This document shows, one piece after another, positions 1-8,800 of a stretch of DNA of 64,000 nt. The notes beneath the pieces are model-generated. The model was not told the origin of the DNA. It saw only the letters and a program-made list of their open reading frames with translations, and did no database searches. This DNA comes from Bacteroidota bacterium (GTDB lineage: Bacteria > Bacteroidota > Bacteroidia > Chitinophagales > BACL12), in contig JADJIS010000001.1 in NCBI GenBank assembly GCA_016706865.1, positions 558,001-622,000 on the forward strand, read 5' to 3'. Every line of letters begins with the position of its first letter. Position 1 is the first letter of the stretch. The position numbers and the translations under genes are program-made.

Positions 1-1
1 T

Positions 2-658
2 TGCGGCACTGGTGTGGATGCCATTCATCTTGCTCAAAATAATCGGGTTACTGCCACAGATGCATCCGAGGCCATGTTGAGAATCACGAAAGCAAAAATT
101 GATCAAAACGACCTTCAATCAAATTGTAAAACCATTTTATGGAATTTAAATGATCAATTCCCAGGGGATAAGGAAGAAAAATACGATCTCATTTTTTCCA
201 ATTTCGGTGGATTAAATTGTATATCGCCGGAAGCATTAAAAAATTTATCTTTGGAATTACGTGATCTGTTAAAACCTGGCGGGGAGATGATATTTGTTGT
301 GATGGGAAGATTTTGTTTAATGGAATCCTTGTATTTTCTTTTTAAGGGAAAATGGAAAAGTGTATTTAGGAGGAGATCAAAAAAATCAATTATTGCGGCA
401 CTTAATAAAGGTGCGGAGGTAGAGATATGGTATTATTCATCAAATAAAATAATACAACTATTTAATCAATTTTTTGTTCCAAAAGGAAAGTATCCGGTAG
501 GAATATTTATTCCCCCCTCCTATTTTGAATCATTTATTAAAAAACATCCAACTATATATGATAGTTTTGTAATAGCAGATAAATTACTGCGAGGAATTGG
601 TTTTTTGTCCTGCCTGAGTGATCATTATATTGTAGAATTAAAGAATAAGGCCGAATAA
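2..658 (+). CDS. Class I SAM-dependent methyltransferase, 5' end outside window
   Basis: The reading frame is already open at base 2 and begins inside the SAM-binding glycine motif (CGTGVDA), so the gene starts upstream of the window; 218 residues are visible. Family features in order are the glycine-rich motif I, the acidic residue that usually contacts the ribose of SAM in TATDASEAML, the motif KYDLIFSNFGG, and the LKPGG segment that follows the fourth strand. The C-terminal half lacks an obvious second domain. The substrate cannot be read from the sequence; small-molecule, quinone and lipid methyltransferases all share this fold. The gene converges on the protease gene downstream, and the stop codon lies within a hairpin shared by both. 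Confidence 0.8.
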   Translation, partial: CGTGVDAIHLAQNNRVTATDASEAMLRITKAKIDQNDLQSNCKTILWNLNDQFPGDKEEKYDLIFSNFGGLNCISPEALKNLSLELRDLLKPGGEMIFVVMGRFCLMESLYFLFKGKWKSVFRRRSKKSIIAALNKGAEVEIWYYSSNKIIQLFNQFFVPKGKYPVGIFIPPSYFESFIKKHPTIYDSFVIADKLLRGIGFLSCLSDHYIVELKNKAE

Positions 659-677
659 TATATTTACCCGGCCTTAT
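645..677. terminator. Bidirectional hairpin between convergent genes
   Basis: ATAAGGCCG (645-653) pairs perfectly with CGGCCTTAT (669-677) around a 15-base loop. It sits at the end of the methyltransferase gene and just beyond the stop codon of the convergent protease gene. There is no clear U-tract on either side, so it may be a weak terminator or an mRNA 3'-end stabiliser. Confidence 0.45.
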
Positions 678-683
678 GCAAAA

Positions 684-2339
684 TTATATCCTTACGACAT
701 TTTTTAATGCTACCATTGATGTTCCCCACTTTTCTACCCAATCATATGGAGCATAGGCGAATCCTATATCTCCAAAACATTTACCATGCGAATTTTTTAT
801 TATAAAATATCCACCTCCTGCACCAGGCGCTATTTTAAGCTTTGCAGGAATATTTTTATTATCTACAAATCCAACTATTTCTACGCAGTGGCCCCCTGCA
901 TCTTTGGAAGCTTTTTCGTCGTCGTTGAAAACAATAAATCCCTTCCCATCAGAATTGCTATGATTACCCGTTCTCCAGCTATCAACAACCGTAAAACAAT
1001 AAATCAGAGGTTGGTTTTGGCTAAGAAAAAATTTAGCTACAGATACTTCTGAATTCCAGATTGGGTCCCAAATTAATTGAAAATCTGTAAGTTTAAATCT
1101 AGAAGTTCCGGGAACATTCGTTTCATAAATACACACTTCTATTTCATCAACAATTTCAATAATATCTGTAACGAAATCGCAAACCCAACCACCAAATATT
1201 CCTAAAAATGGAATTCCCTCAATAAATTCGCATACTTCGTTCACCACCTCTTTAAATTCGGTTGTGGTTATCGTGTAACAGTGTTTATGTGCCTGGTGAT
1301 TGGTATTTGAACAAGCCAATCCATTATAATTATCGCAGGAATGGGTATATTTTCTTTGAACATCATCCTTAATTCTCGATAGTGAAGGATTATAATTCCA
1401 TGCATTTTCGAAGGGAAATACATACCCATTTACAATTTGAAATAACATGCTGATTGGTGGGAAATATCCATCTCCATAATAATCATCCCATGGATTCGGA
1501 TTCCAATCAAATTTTTGATTTTTATACAGATCCTGCTCGCTCAGATTTGTTTTTAAATTAAACTTACGTGAAATAAATGTTTCCATAGCAGCAACGGTAC
1601 CAAATGCGGTGCAAGTACCTCTATTATTTTGATTTTTAATTGAGGTGATATGAGGTTTCAACGACCAGCTGAAATTGGTTATCAATCCTTTTGGATTTGG
1701 TTGAGCGTCTTTACATTTTGAACTGTCAGTCTGATCAGTTTTTTCGCCTTCTCCAATCTCTGATCCAAAATTTAGTACTGGGCTCAATTCAGGGATTACA
1801 AGATCAAGTATACCCAATAATTGTGATGCAAGTTTAGCAGTTTGATCGAGAATTTCGTTGGCTGACATCTGGATAAGATCAGCTTGCGATAGCACCTTAA
1901 ACTTATTTTGCAGATGTTCTTTATTTATTATTATATAGTGTTCAAGGAATTCATACAACTTTATTGCCTGCAATTTATCTTCACGAATATGTTTGATATG
2001 AAATAGGTCATTAACCAGAGATGCTTTATTGTTGTACAAATTAATACCATTTTCGTCCTTCACTACAATTGCATCCGTATTAAATCCTTCATATTTATGC
2101 AGTTGTGTCGCAATCTGGGTTTTACTGTCTACAATATCTTTTAGGATTGCATTATACATAAAATCATGAATTTTAATAGAATGTTTAAGCGTAGCATCCT
2201 TTTTGGAAGGTGTTATCACTTTGGTTTCCACTTCATCATCGATCATAGTTTTTAAAATCTCCTTTTTAAGACGTGGAAGTTTAGAGGTTCTTTTTTTATC
2301 CTCTTCCGATTTAATCGGGTTAATATGGATGTAACGCAT
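684..2339 (-). CDS. Papain-like (C1A) cysteine peptidase without signal peptide
   Basis: The C-terminal 330 residues carry a complete papain-type catalytic set: oxyanion Gln237 and Cys243 in KNQNNRGTCTAFG, His484 in GGHCVEIVGF, and Asn516 in GGYFIIKNSHG, followed by the expected aromatic and glycine-rich end. The first ~200 residues are a charged helical region with no recognised domain and may act as a propeptide or interaction module. There is no hydrophobic N-terminal signal and no T9SS sorting domain, so the protein is predicted to be cytoplasmic or non-classically exported. It is rich in cysteine between residues 330 and 405. It lies 73 bp downstream of a T9SS surface-protein gene, at the end of a same-strand run that also encodes a subtilase and a two-component pair. 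The substrate is unknown. Confidence 0.8.
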   Translation of the reverse strand: MRYIHINPIKSEEDKKRTSKLPRLKKEILKTMIDDEVETKVITPSKKDATLKHSIKIHDFMYNAILKDIVDSKTQIATQLHKYEGFNTDAIVVKDENGINLYNNKASLVNDLFHIKHIREDKLQAIKLYEFLEHYIIINKEHLQNKFKVLSQADLIQMSANEILDQTAKLASQLLGILDLVIPELSPVLNFGSEIGEGEKTDQTDSSKCKDAQPNPKGLITNFSWSLKPHITSIKNQNNRGTCTAFGTVAAMETFISRKFNLKTNLSEQDLYKNQKFDWNPNPWDDYYGDGYFPPISMLFQIVNGYVFPFENAWNYNPSLSRIKDDVQRKYTHSCDNYNGLACSNTNHQAHKHCYTITTTEFKEVVNEVCEFIEGIPFLGIFGGWVCDFVTDIIEIVDEIEVCIYETNVPGTSRFKLTDFQLIWDPIWNSEVSVAKFFLSQNQPLIYCFTVVDSWRTGNHSNSDGKGFIVFNDDEKASKDAGGHCVEIVGFVDNKNIPAKLKIAPGAGGGYFIIKNSHGKCFGDIGFAYAPYDWVEKWGTSMVALKNVVRI

Positions 2340-2412
2340 AGTTTTAAATTTATTTGTGAAATGATTAATTAGTTAAAAAATATAGTTCATTTGAATCAAT
2401 TTATGTTCCCTG

Positions 2413-3693
2413 TCATTGTTTAACAAACACACTCACTTTGCCTTCAATATCAATTAGATATACACCATTTGTGAGAAAAGCAATCGGTAATGCACCATTT
2501 TCGTCGATATTTCCAGTTCTTAATATCTGACCTGCATTATTCAAAATGGTGTATTTTAATGCAATTCCTGAGGTGCTTATATATAAGTTGTTAATACCAG
2601 GATTAGGATATAAAGTATAGTCTGTTGCTTTATTATAAAATTCCACACATATCAAATCAGAACTGAATTGTTTACCATAAATATCGGTGGAAGTAACACG
2701 ATAATAATTACATCCCTCTTGCGGAGTTGTATGAACAAAATAATAATTATCTGTTGAATTATCACCATCCACGGTTCCGATAACAGAAATACTTTCGTCA
2801 TTATTAATTTGTTCAATATCGAAGTGATGTATTTCTTCATCGGCAACTATTTCCCAATTCAACATGTTTACATTTTCATCCTGAAATCCTGATAATTGCA
2901 ATGAGTGCACCGGCAATGTTATATCCCAAATTATATAACTATACCACTTTGAATCGGAGAAATTATACAACCAGACAAGATCATTTGCATAACTAAAACG
3001 AAATGTGGATGAAGTAACGGCAGTTGCAGGTAATTGTGAACTTCCAGTAAATACACCTGTAGACCCATTAAATAACAGCACTTTTTTTGCAACATAATCC
3101 AATAAACCAATCTCATAACCTGCAACTCCGGTATAAATAATGGAATTCGTATTTACATTAGTAAGTGCAACACCGGTAAGTGGAGTTGAACTTACTTCCA
3201 GTGCAGTATTTCTGTTGTATCTTTTTAAGGTTCCTGCGGAATAAAATAAAACCTGATTATTTACCGGATCGTAACTACCCACTGATTGAGCATCAGGCTG
3301 GTGCATTCCTGTAAATAACGTTGTAAACAAATTAGTTGCAAAATGATTAACATCAAGATCTATCGTAGACCATCCTATTATATTAAAAGCATTTCTTTCA
3401 AGTTGATTAGTATTTGGGTTCCACCACATTCCCCTTGTGTCGACCGCCGTGTTAGTATTATTAAGCACAACGCCTGTTGCAGAAAAGGTGATCAATGGAT
3501 AGGAAATATTACCACAACGAGAAGTATAATAAAGATCTTCCGTTGGATGGAACACAACGGAGCCCGGGTTCGTAACAGAGGTTGGAAATGCAAGCACTAA
3601 TGGATTTAATAATGCATCTGGAAGTAAAACATATTGTGCATGCAAAAATCTAAAACCAAATAGGAAAATAATCAGGATAATGCGCTTTTTCAT
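2413..3693 (-). CDS. T9SS type A sorting-domain surface protein
   Basis: I place the start at the ATG ending at 3693, because it gives a clean Sec signal peptide (MKKRIILIIFLFGF...HAQ); the longer open frame adds 13 residues with no homology value. The mature part has a strand-rich region of about 270 residues that looks like a beta-propeller or list of short repeats. A fibronectin-like segment follows (LSGFQDENVNMLNWE...), and the C-terminus has the YPNPGINNLYIS signature of the T9SS type A sorting domain ending in VSVFVKQ. It is therefore likely secreted and anchored at the cell surface. No enzymatic motif is visible. A perfect TTGAT-N4-ATCAA palindrome lies 24-41 bases upstream of the start, and a second palindrome about 115 bases upstream. 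Confidence 0.8.
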   Translation of the reverse strand: MKKRIILIIFLFGFRFLHAQYVLLPDALLNPLVLAFPTSVTNPGSVVFHPTEDLYYTSRCGNISYPLITFSATGVVLNNTNTAVDTRGMWWNPNTNQLERNAFNIIGWSTIDLDVNHFATNLFTTLFTGMHQPDAQSVGSYDPVNNQVLFYSAGTLKRYNRNTALEVSSTPLTGVALTNVNTNSIIYTGVAGYEIGLLDYVAKKVLLFNGSTGVFTGSSQLPATAVTSSTFRFSYANDLVWLYNFSDSKWYSYIIWDITLPVHSLQLSGFQDENVNMLNWEIVADEEIHHFDIEQINNDESISVIGTVDGDNSTDNYYFVHTTPQEGCNYYRVTSTDIYGKQFSSDLICVEFYNKATDYTLYPNPGINNLYISTSGIALKYTILNNAGQILRTGNIDENGALPIAFLTNGVYLIDIEGKVSVFVKQ

Positions 3694-3716
3694 CTTAAAA
3701 AAATTAAACGGGGTTA

Positions 3717-3734
3717 ATTTGATTCCTATCAAAT
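3717..3734. promoter_or_regulatory. FNR-type palindrome
   Basis: ATTTGATTCCTATCAAAT is a perfect 7+4+7 inverted repeat and contains the exact core TTGAT-N4-ATCAA recognised by Fnr-family regulators. It lies 24 bases upstream of the start codon of the T9SS surface-protein gene on the minus strand. The match is seen directly; its use as an operator is inferred. Confidence 0.45.
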
Positions 3735-3808
3735 CATTTAAAGCAATATTTATAATTTGATAAGATATTTATTTAGGGCAAAGATCTTCGCCTACTACCC
3801 TATAGCGC

Positions 3809-3828
3809 AATACCCCGGTCGGGTGATT
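3809..3828. promoter_or_regulatory. Operator-like element matching the palindrome at 8758
   Basis: AATACCCCGGTCGGGTGATT matches the palindrome at 8758-8777 at 16 of 20 positions, including the whole right arm TCGGGTGATT. It lies about 115 bases upstream of the T9SS surface-protein gene and between it and the response-regulator gene. The shared sequence suggests one regulator for both places. Confidence 0.35.
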
Positions 3829-3958
3829 TTAGAGAGCTAAAGTTGATTACACTGCAAAACCATAATTATAAAAGTTGAAAACTACAAGAAAGCTTGAATT
3901 CAGAATTTGCATTTTTCTGTAATGAAAAATTAAATTATAAATAATTAAAGGGCAAGAA

Positions 3959-4609
3959 TTAAATTAATTTCTCCTGAATTGCCTTTGCAACGGCTTCCGT
4001 TTTTGAAGCTACCTGAAGTTTTTCATAAATATTTTTCACATGGGTATGGACTGTTTCCGAAGAGATAAAGAGATTTTCACCGATCTTGCGGTAACTCATA
4101 CCCTTTGAAAGTAATTTAAGAACATCAAATTCGCGTTCACTCAATTTATAATCCTTTTCAGCAAGATGTTTATCCTGAAAATGAGTTTGAAAAAGATATA
4201 TCACCTTTCTTGCTATACTTGGGGTCATTGGCGCACCTCCATTATAAACATCTTTAATTGCCTCCAATATTTGAGCTGGAGCAGTGTTCTTTAAAATATA
4301 CCCCTGAGCACCAAAACAAATAGAGTAAAATACTTTTCGGTCGTCGTCGAAACTTGTTTGCATAATAACCTTAATATCAGGGTATGCGGGATGGATTTGT
4401 TTTACTGCATCGATGCCCGAAGTCCCGGGCATTTCTATATCCATTAAAATTACATCAGGGGAAACATTTTCAATATCTTTTAACACATTATCCGCATTGC
4501 TGAATCCACCGGCCCATTCAAAACCGGGAGTGCCTTTCAGAATTACACTAAGTGCATCTCTCACTTTTTTATTATCATCAAAAATACATACGCGGATTTC
4601 CATACTCAA
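3959..4609 (-). CDS. NarL/FixJ-family response regulator
   Basis: The N-terminal receiver domain has the acidic pair Asp11-Asp12, the phospho-acceptor Asp57 in DVILMDIEMPG and the conserved lysine in GYILKNT. The C-terminal part (about residues 150-210) is a LuxR-type helix-turn-helix with LSEREFDVLKLLSKGMSYRKI followed by a typical recognition helix (SSETVHTHVKNIYEKL). Total length (216 residues) is normal. It is encoded 66 bp downstream of the TPR sensor kinase on the same strand, a standard partnership, so it is probably phosphorylated by that kinase and acts as a DNA-binding transcription factor. Translation could also start at the second ATG, two codons in. Targets are unknown; the palindromes at 3809 and 8758 are candidates. 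Confidence 0.93.
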   Translation of the reverse strand: MSMEIRVCIFDDNKKVRDALSVILKGTPGFEWAGGFSNADNVLKDIENVSPDVILMDIEMPGTSGIDAVKQIHPAYPDIKVIMQTSFDDDRKVFYSICFGAQGYILKNTAPAQILEAIKDVYNGGAPMTPSIARKVIYLFQTHFQDKHLAEKDYKLSEREFDVLKLLSKGMSYRKIGENLFISSETVHTHVKNIYEKLQVASKTEAVAKAIQEKLI

Positions 4610-4675
4610 AATTTAAACAAAATTCGATACTTTAAAATATTTAATCAATAGCCCATACAGGGGAATTTTCACGAC

Positions 4676-6565
4676 TTAATGATCATTATTTAGTTTAATA
4701 ATTACTGAAGTTCCTAATTCAACCCCTGAATTTACAGTTAATTCTGCATTTATCGCTTTTGCTCTTCTCCTGATATTTTTTAATCCATTACCATCATGAT
4801 TTTTTAAGGCATTAAAGCCGATACCATTATCCCGAATTACGATCTGAAGTTCTTTTTTAGAATTACTAATGCTGACCTCCACTTTACTGGCATTAGAATA
4901 TTTCGCAGCATTATTTATCACCTCCTTCATGATCATATATAAATTATGTCTGCCCTCTACCGACAATTCATATTCAGATGCCTTTTCCGCAACATTAAAT
5001 ACAAATTCGATATTCTTAGATTCCAGTAATTTATATCCAAAATTTTCAACTCTTATCAAGAGGTTGTCAAAACTATCATTTAAAGGATTTACAGCCCATA
5101 CCAAGTCACCCATTTTGTCCAACAGTTCTCTTGAAGTTTCTGCAATTTCTGTGCTGTAGTTTTCAGCATCATTTAGTTCTTTTCTTTTTATAGCTCCATT
5201 TAAAACATCACTATACATACTTATACTACTTAGCGTAGAACCTATGTCGTCATGAAGGTCGCTGCTAATGCGACTCCTTTCCAAATTTAAATATTGTTCA
5301 TATTCAAGTTTTTTGCGCAATTGCCGTCTGCTAAAGAACAATCCCAGTATAATTACCAATGCTACAATTGCACCAATAATTAATTGTTGTTGTTGTATTC
5401 TTTTCGACTGAATTGCATTTTCAATATCCATTTTTACAATTTCCTTATCTTTTTTTGCAGTTTCATATTTTGTCTGCAACTCGGCAATATCTTTAGATTT
5501 ATTTTCATTAAAAACTGAATCGTTGTAAAGGATATACATATTTAATGCATCAATTGATTTTTCCAACTGCCCTGTTGTTTGATATGCATTGGCGAGGCTT
5601 TGATAATTATTTTTCAATAATTCCTTTGCTCCAAAACTTTGGGCAAGGGCAACACTTTTTTCCATATTGGATATTCCTTCCTTGATATTTCCCTGTTCAA
5701 ATAATAACAAACCGATATTTCCGATCACGGCTGCAAGATCTGTTGACTCCAAATTCGAATAAATATCGGCGGCATTTTTAAAGTAATAAAGAGCAGAATC
5801 AATTTTCTCAACAAAACCCTTTTGATATGCCAAACCTGCGTTATTATATGCATCGGCCAAAATATCTGGAGGTACTGAATTTCTTTTATTAATAAGGTAT
5901 AGCAAATAGCCCAACGATTTTCGATATTCGCCAGTCTCAACAAAAGTGGCGCCCAAATTACTATAGGACCGTATTATTTTGAGAGAATCGTTTAATTGCT
6001 CTGCTATCTTTAAACTTTGATCATGATATTTTATGGCAAGTTGAAAATCTCTGTTCCTTTTATATGCTATTGCCAGATTATTAGTATTATCGGCAAGTTG
6101 CTTCTGATCATTTAAGGATTCTGCTATTTGAACTGCCTTAAGTAAATAAAATATGGAGGAATCATAATCACCTGTCTGATTAAAAACAGTTCCAATATTT
6201 AAATAACTTTTTCCTGTTGCTTTTACATCACCTTCACCTTGCCTGAATGCCAAACTTTTTTTATGATATTCCAAAGCCTTATCATAATTACCAATATTCT
6301 TTTCCAAAATACCCAATCTGGTATAACCATCTCCTAAACCTTTTTTATATTTTAATTCTTCAGAAAGTTTTATTGCTTTTAAAGCATCTGCACGCGATAA
6401 TTCAGGATCTTTTGTTAAATTATTTAAACTGGCGGTATTGAGTTTATTAATGGTCGAAGTGTCAGCAGGGTGAAAATCCTGCATTTGACCGAAAACAATT
6501 CCGGAATTAATTACAAAAATAAATATAAGAAAACAGGGGATATTGAATTTCCGGCTGTAATACAT
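4676..6565 (-). CDS. TPR-containing HisKA_3-type sensor histidine kinase
   Basis: The protein begins with a hydrophobic signal (residues 10-27), followed by roughly seven tetratricopeptide repeats (about 75-350), a short coiled coil, one membrane span (about 395-412) and a cytoplasmic kinase core. The phospho-acceptor His438 lies in RSRISSDLHDDIGSTLSSIS, typical of the HisKA_3 class that pairs with NarL-type regulators. The ATP-binding domain shows the N box (KEVINNAAKYSNAS), IRDNGIGFN and GNGLKNIRRRA. The TPR region would lie in the periplasm and could sense a protein or peptide. It is co-directional with the regulator gene downstream and with a protease gene upstream, so a protein-quality or peptide signal is a reasonable guess but not shown. 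Confidence 0.92.
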   Translation of the reverse strand: MYYSRKFNIPCFLIFIFVINSGIVFGQMQDFHPADTSTINKLNTASLNNLTKDPELSRADALKAIKLSEELKYKKGLGDGYTRLGILEKNIGNYDKALEYHKKSLAFRQGEGDVKATGKSYLNIGTVFNQTGDYDSSIFYLLKAVQIAESLNDQKQLADNTNNLAIAYKRNRDFQLAIKYHDQSLKIAEQLNDSLKIIRSYSNLGATFVETGEYRKSLGYLLYLINKRNSVPPDILADAYNNAGLAYQKGFVEKIDSALYYFKNAADIYSNLESTDLAAVIGNIGLLLFEQGNIKEGISNMEKSVALAQSFGAKELLKNNYQSLANAYQTTGQLEKSIDALNMYILYNDSVFNENKSKDIAELQTKYETAKKDKEIVKMDIENAIQSKRIQQQQLIIGAIVALVIILGLFFSRRQLRKKLEYEQYLNLERSRISSDLHDDIGSTLSSISMYSDVLNGAIKRKELNDAENYSTEIAETSRELLDKMGDLVWAVNPLNDSFDNLLIRVENFGYKLLESKNIEFVFNVAEKASEYELSVEGRHNLYMIMKEVINNAAKYSNASKVEVSISNSKKELQIVIRDNGIGFNALKNHDGNGLKNIRRRAKAINAELTVNSGVELGTSVIIKLNNDH

Positions 6566-6599
6566 ACTGTGCGTATTTCAGCATAAAAATAGCGTTTTT

Positions 6600-7271
6600 T
6601 CAAATATCGTCACCTGAGGCATCTGCCTCACTATCTGTAGTGGTGCCCTTGCCTTCTAACCTTCCGGAATACATGATAGAAACCTCCACCTGATCATATG
6701 TGGAAGGATCATAATTATTTCCTGTATTTAAAAGAAAATTATCCTCATTTATCGGATTTTGAAGGTTCGTTCCGTTATATACTAAACTGTATTTTGGCGA
6801 ATTTGAAATATTAATTGTAGGAGGCGTTGAAAGTGAATTAATACTTTGGTGCCCCGCAAAATCCACATAAATATATTGCCTAACCTCTGCACTATTAATA
6901 AATTTTAAATAACAAAACACCTTACATGGTGAGGTTATAAAATGAGCAGGATTTTGTGCTAAAAACACCGTAGTACGCCCTTTAAGATTATCAAGCGGAT
7001 CAACAGTTCTGATTATTATTTTTTTCTGTCCGGAATAATTTGTTGCATTTGCAAAATCAAATGCACCATTTTGAATTCCACCACCAGGGTTTGCAGTATT
7101 TCCAGGTGATAAAGTAAATGTAATTACAAATACTGAAGAGCCATTTGATTGCCCGCTACCGCTTTGACTTAAAATCAAATTATTTTGCCCCGAAGTACAT
7201 TGCACTTTGATCTCAATTATTGGATAAGTGCCGGTTTCGTTTAACCAAACGAAGGGTTTTAATGGAAGCAT
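6600..7271 (-). CDS. Unknown protein downstream of subtilase
   Basis: This 223-residue protein is not recognised. It starts without a signal peptide (MLPLKPFVWLNETGTY) and is predicted to be strand-rich, with a Gly/Ser/Asn-rich stretch near residue 40 and an acidic end (EADASGDDI). It begins 10 bases after the subtilase stop codon and ends 34 bases before the sensor-kinase start, so the three genes are probably co-transcribed. Segments such as IIIRTVDPLDNLKGRTTVFLA look like an immunoglobulin or lectin-like sandwich, but this is only an impression. It may be a partner, inhibitor or substrate of the protease. Confidence 0.6.
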   Translation of the reverse strand: MLPLKPFVWLNETGTYPIIEIKVQCTSGQNNLILSQSGSGQSNGSSVFVITFTLSPGNTANPGGGIQNGAFDFANATNYSGQKKIIIRTVDPLDNLKGRTTVFLAQNPAHFITSPCKVFCYLKFINSAEVRQYIYVDFAGHQSINSLSTPPTINISNSPKYSLVYNGTNLQNPINEDNFLLNTGNNYDPSTYDQVEVSIMYSGRLEGKGTTTDSEADASGDDI

Positions 7272-7281
7272 TTTATATTAT

Positions 7282-8625
7282 TTATAAGTGAGCAATCGTT
7301 GTTAAAGTATTGGGAATATCCAAAGCAAAAAAACTATAATCATTAGAAGTTGCGCTATAATTTGTGACCCTACTTCCCTGTGCATTAAAATCTGCATCCT
7401 CGGCACCGTTCTTTATTGCCGACATTATGTTTTTTACTGTTAATGCCGGTTGAGGTATTGCTGTATTTTGTTTTAATGCTTCAATACACAATAAAACAGT
7501 TCCTGCTACTATTCCTGCAGCCTGACTGCTCCCGGAAACCTCAGCATATCCCGTAGAATAGTTATTTCTTTCAAGCAGTCGTGATCCCGGTGCAGCATTA
7601 TCACAGGAAATCATGTTTACTCCGCTTGCAAATAATAAAAACGGATCATGATTAATATTTCTATTACGAGACTTTAATGTTCTCATTCGCTGAGAAAATA
7701 TAGCCAGGTCATTTTTCTTGAATGCAATTTCCGGCGGGAGGTTATTAATATTGAGAGGGTAAGCACCTTCATCCCGGCTTATTGCTCCTACACTAATTAC
7801 ATATTTATTATTTGCCGGGTACGCTAACCCTGATGCTTCAATTATTGTCGCATAATTACTAAAAGGTCTTAACCATCTTAATAATGAAGATCTTCCGGGT
7901 GTTTCCAATCTGCAAAAATCCAGATAATGATTTCCTGCTGAAACAATTACAGGAATATTTAATGTATAACATTCCTTAAATAATTGAATTATTTTATGGT
8001 TCTCAATTCCGGTGGATTTTGTAAACTGATCATACCCATTAAAACACAAAAGAATGCAGGATACTTTTTGATAGGGTTTTATGTTGGGATTAGCATTATA
8101 TTGTAATACCACTTCTATTCCACGTTTAATATTTACCCAAGTTGTAGTGGAATCATCACCATCTGTCACTTTTACAGAAACGATTTCGGCATCAGGAGCT
8201 ACTCCTCTGAAATTGGCAAAGATTTTTGATTTGTTAGCAGCTGCCAAACCTGCTACATGAGTTCCATGCCCGTGTTTATCCTCTACATCACAATTGGGAT
8301 TATTAGCTTTTGTTTCTCCTTTATAATTTGTTTTATAAATTACTTTCCCTTTTAAATCTGGATGGCCATCAAAAACCCCGGTATCCAATACGGCTAATAC
8401 AGTACCTTTACCGCTTTCCTTTAATTTTCCAAAGTTTAAACCATCAAAAACAGTCTTTTTATAGGAGGCTGCTATTGATGCCCCGATCTCAACCAGCCCT
8501 GGCGAAATCAAAGTTCCGCCAATTGGAATGGGTTTTAAAAGCGGAACAATTCCAGACCCGGTAGTTGTTTTGTATTCGATAATTTGTTTGTAATTGGATT
8601 CTTTCTTGCTGAAGCTAATAGGCAT
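7282..8625 (-). CDS. S8-family subtilisin-like serine protease, no signal peptide
   Basis: The full subtilase triad is present: Asp81 in VLAVLDTGVFDGHPDLKG, His120 in KHGHGTHVAGLAA, the oxyanion Asn232 in VSAGN, and Ser367 in SGSSQAAGIVAG (the usual GTSMA is GSSQA here). The 447-residue protein is close to one catalytic domain in size and has only a short N-terminal extension. It has neither a Sec signal nor a T9SS C-terminal domain, unlike most Bacteroidota subtilases, so it is predicted to act inside the cell or to be exported in another way. It is the first gene of the minus-strand run that contains the TPR kinase and regulator. Divergent from the radical SAM cluster; the 175-bp space between them contains two palindromes. 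Confidence 0.88.
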   Translation of the reverse strand: MPISFSKKESNYKQIIEYKTTTGSGIVPLLKPIPIGGTLISPGLVEIGASIAASYKKTVFDGLNFGKLKESGKGTVLAVLDTGVFDGHPDLKGKVIYKTNYKGETKANNPNCDVEDKHGHGTHVAGLAAANKSKIFANFRGVAPDAEIVSVKVTDGDDSTTTWVNIKRGIEVVLQYNANPNIKPYQKVSCILLCFNGYDQFTKSTGIENHKIIQLFKECYTLNIPVIVSAGNHYLDFCRLETPGRSSLLRWLRPFSNYATIIEASGLAYPANNKYVISVGAISRDEGAYPLNINNLPPEIAFKKNDLAIFSQRMRTLKSRNRNINHDPFLLFASGVNMISCDNAAPGSRLLERNNYSTGYAEVSGSSQAAGIVAGTVLLCIEALKQNTAIPQPALTVKNIMSAIKNGAEDADFNAQGSRVTNYSATSNDYSFFALDIPNTLTTIAHL

Positions 8626-8693
8626 AATGTGGGTTTTCCTTTATAAATAAAAAATAAATATATTGATTTTTCCGAATAGGTATAAAACAATAT

Positions 8694-8712
8694 GGTAAAC
8701 CCCTAGTTTACC
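8694..8712. promoter_or_regulatory. Inverted repeat in divergent promoter region
   Basis: GGTAAAC (8694-8700) and GTTTACC (8706-8712) form a perfect 7-bp inverted repeat around CCCTA. It lies 69 bases upstream of the subtilase start and 88 bases upstream of the radical SAM operon, in the position of an operator. Confidence 0.35.
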
Positions 8713-8757
8713 CATTGAATTTGCCCTGCAATGTTAAATGTTTCCTCTCTTGTCTGC

Positions 8758-8777
8758 AATCACCCAATCGGGTGATT
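8758..8777. promoter_or_regulatory. 20-bp palindrome between divergent operons
   Basis: AATCACCCAATCGGGTGATT is a perfect 8+4+8 inverted repeat. It is 23 bases upstream of the first radical SAM gene and 132 bases upstream of the subtilase gene. A related element lies at 3809-3828, also in front of a secreted-protein gene. Confidence 0.45.
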
Positions 8778-8800
8778 TATCTATTGATTAAATTTACGCT

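Noticed and set aside
684..2339. Secreted gingipain-like protease
   Set aside because: The catalytic set is papain-type (Cys, His, Asn), and there is no signal peptide or T9SS sorting domain.
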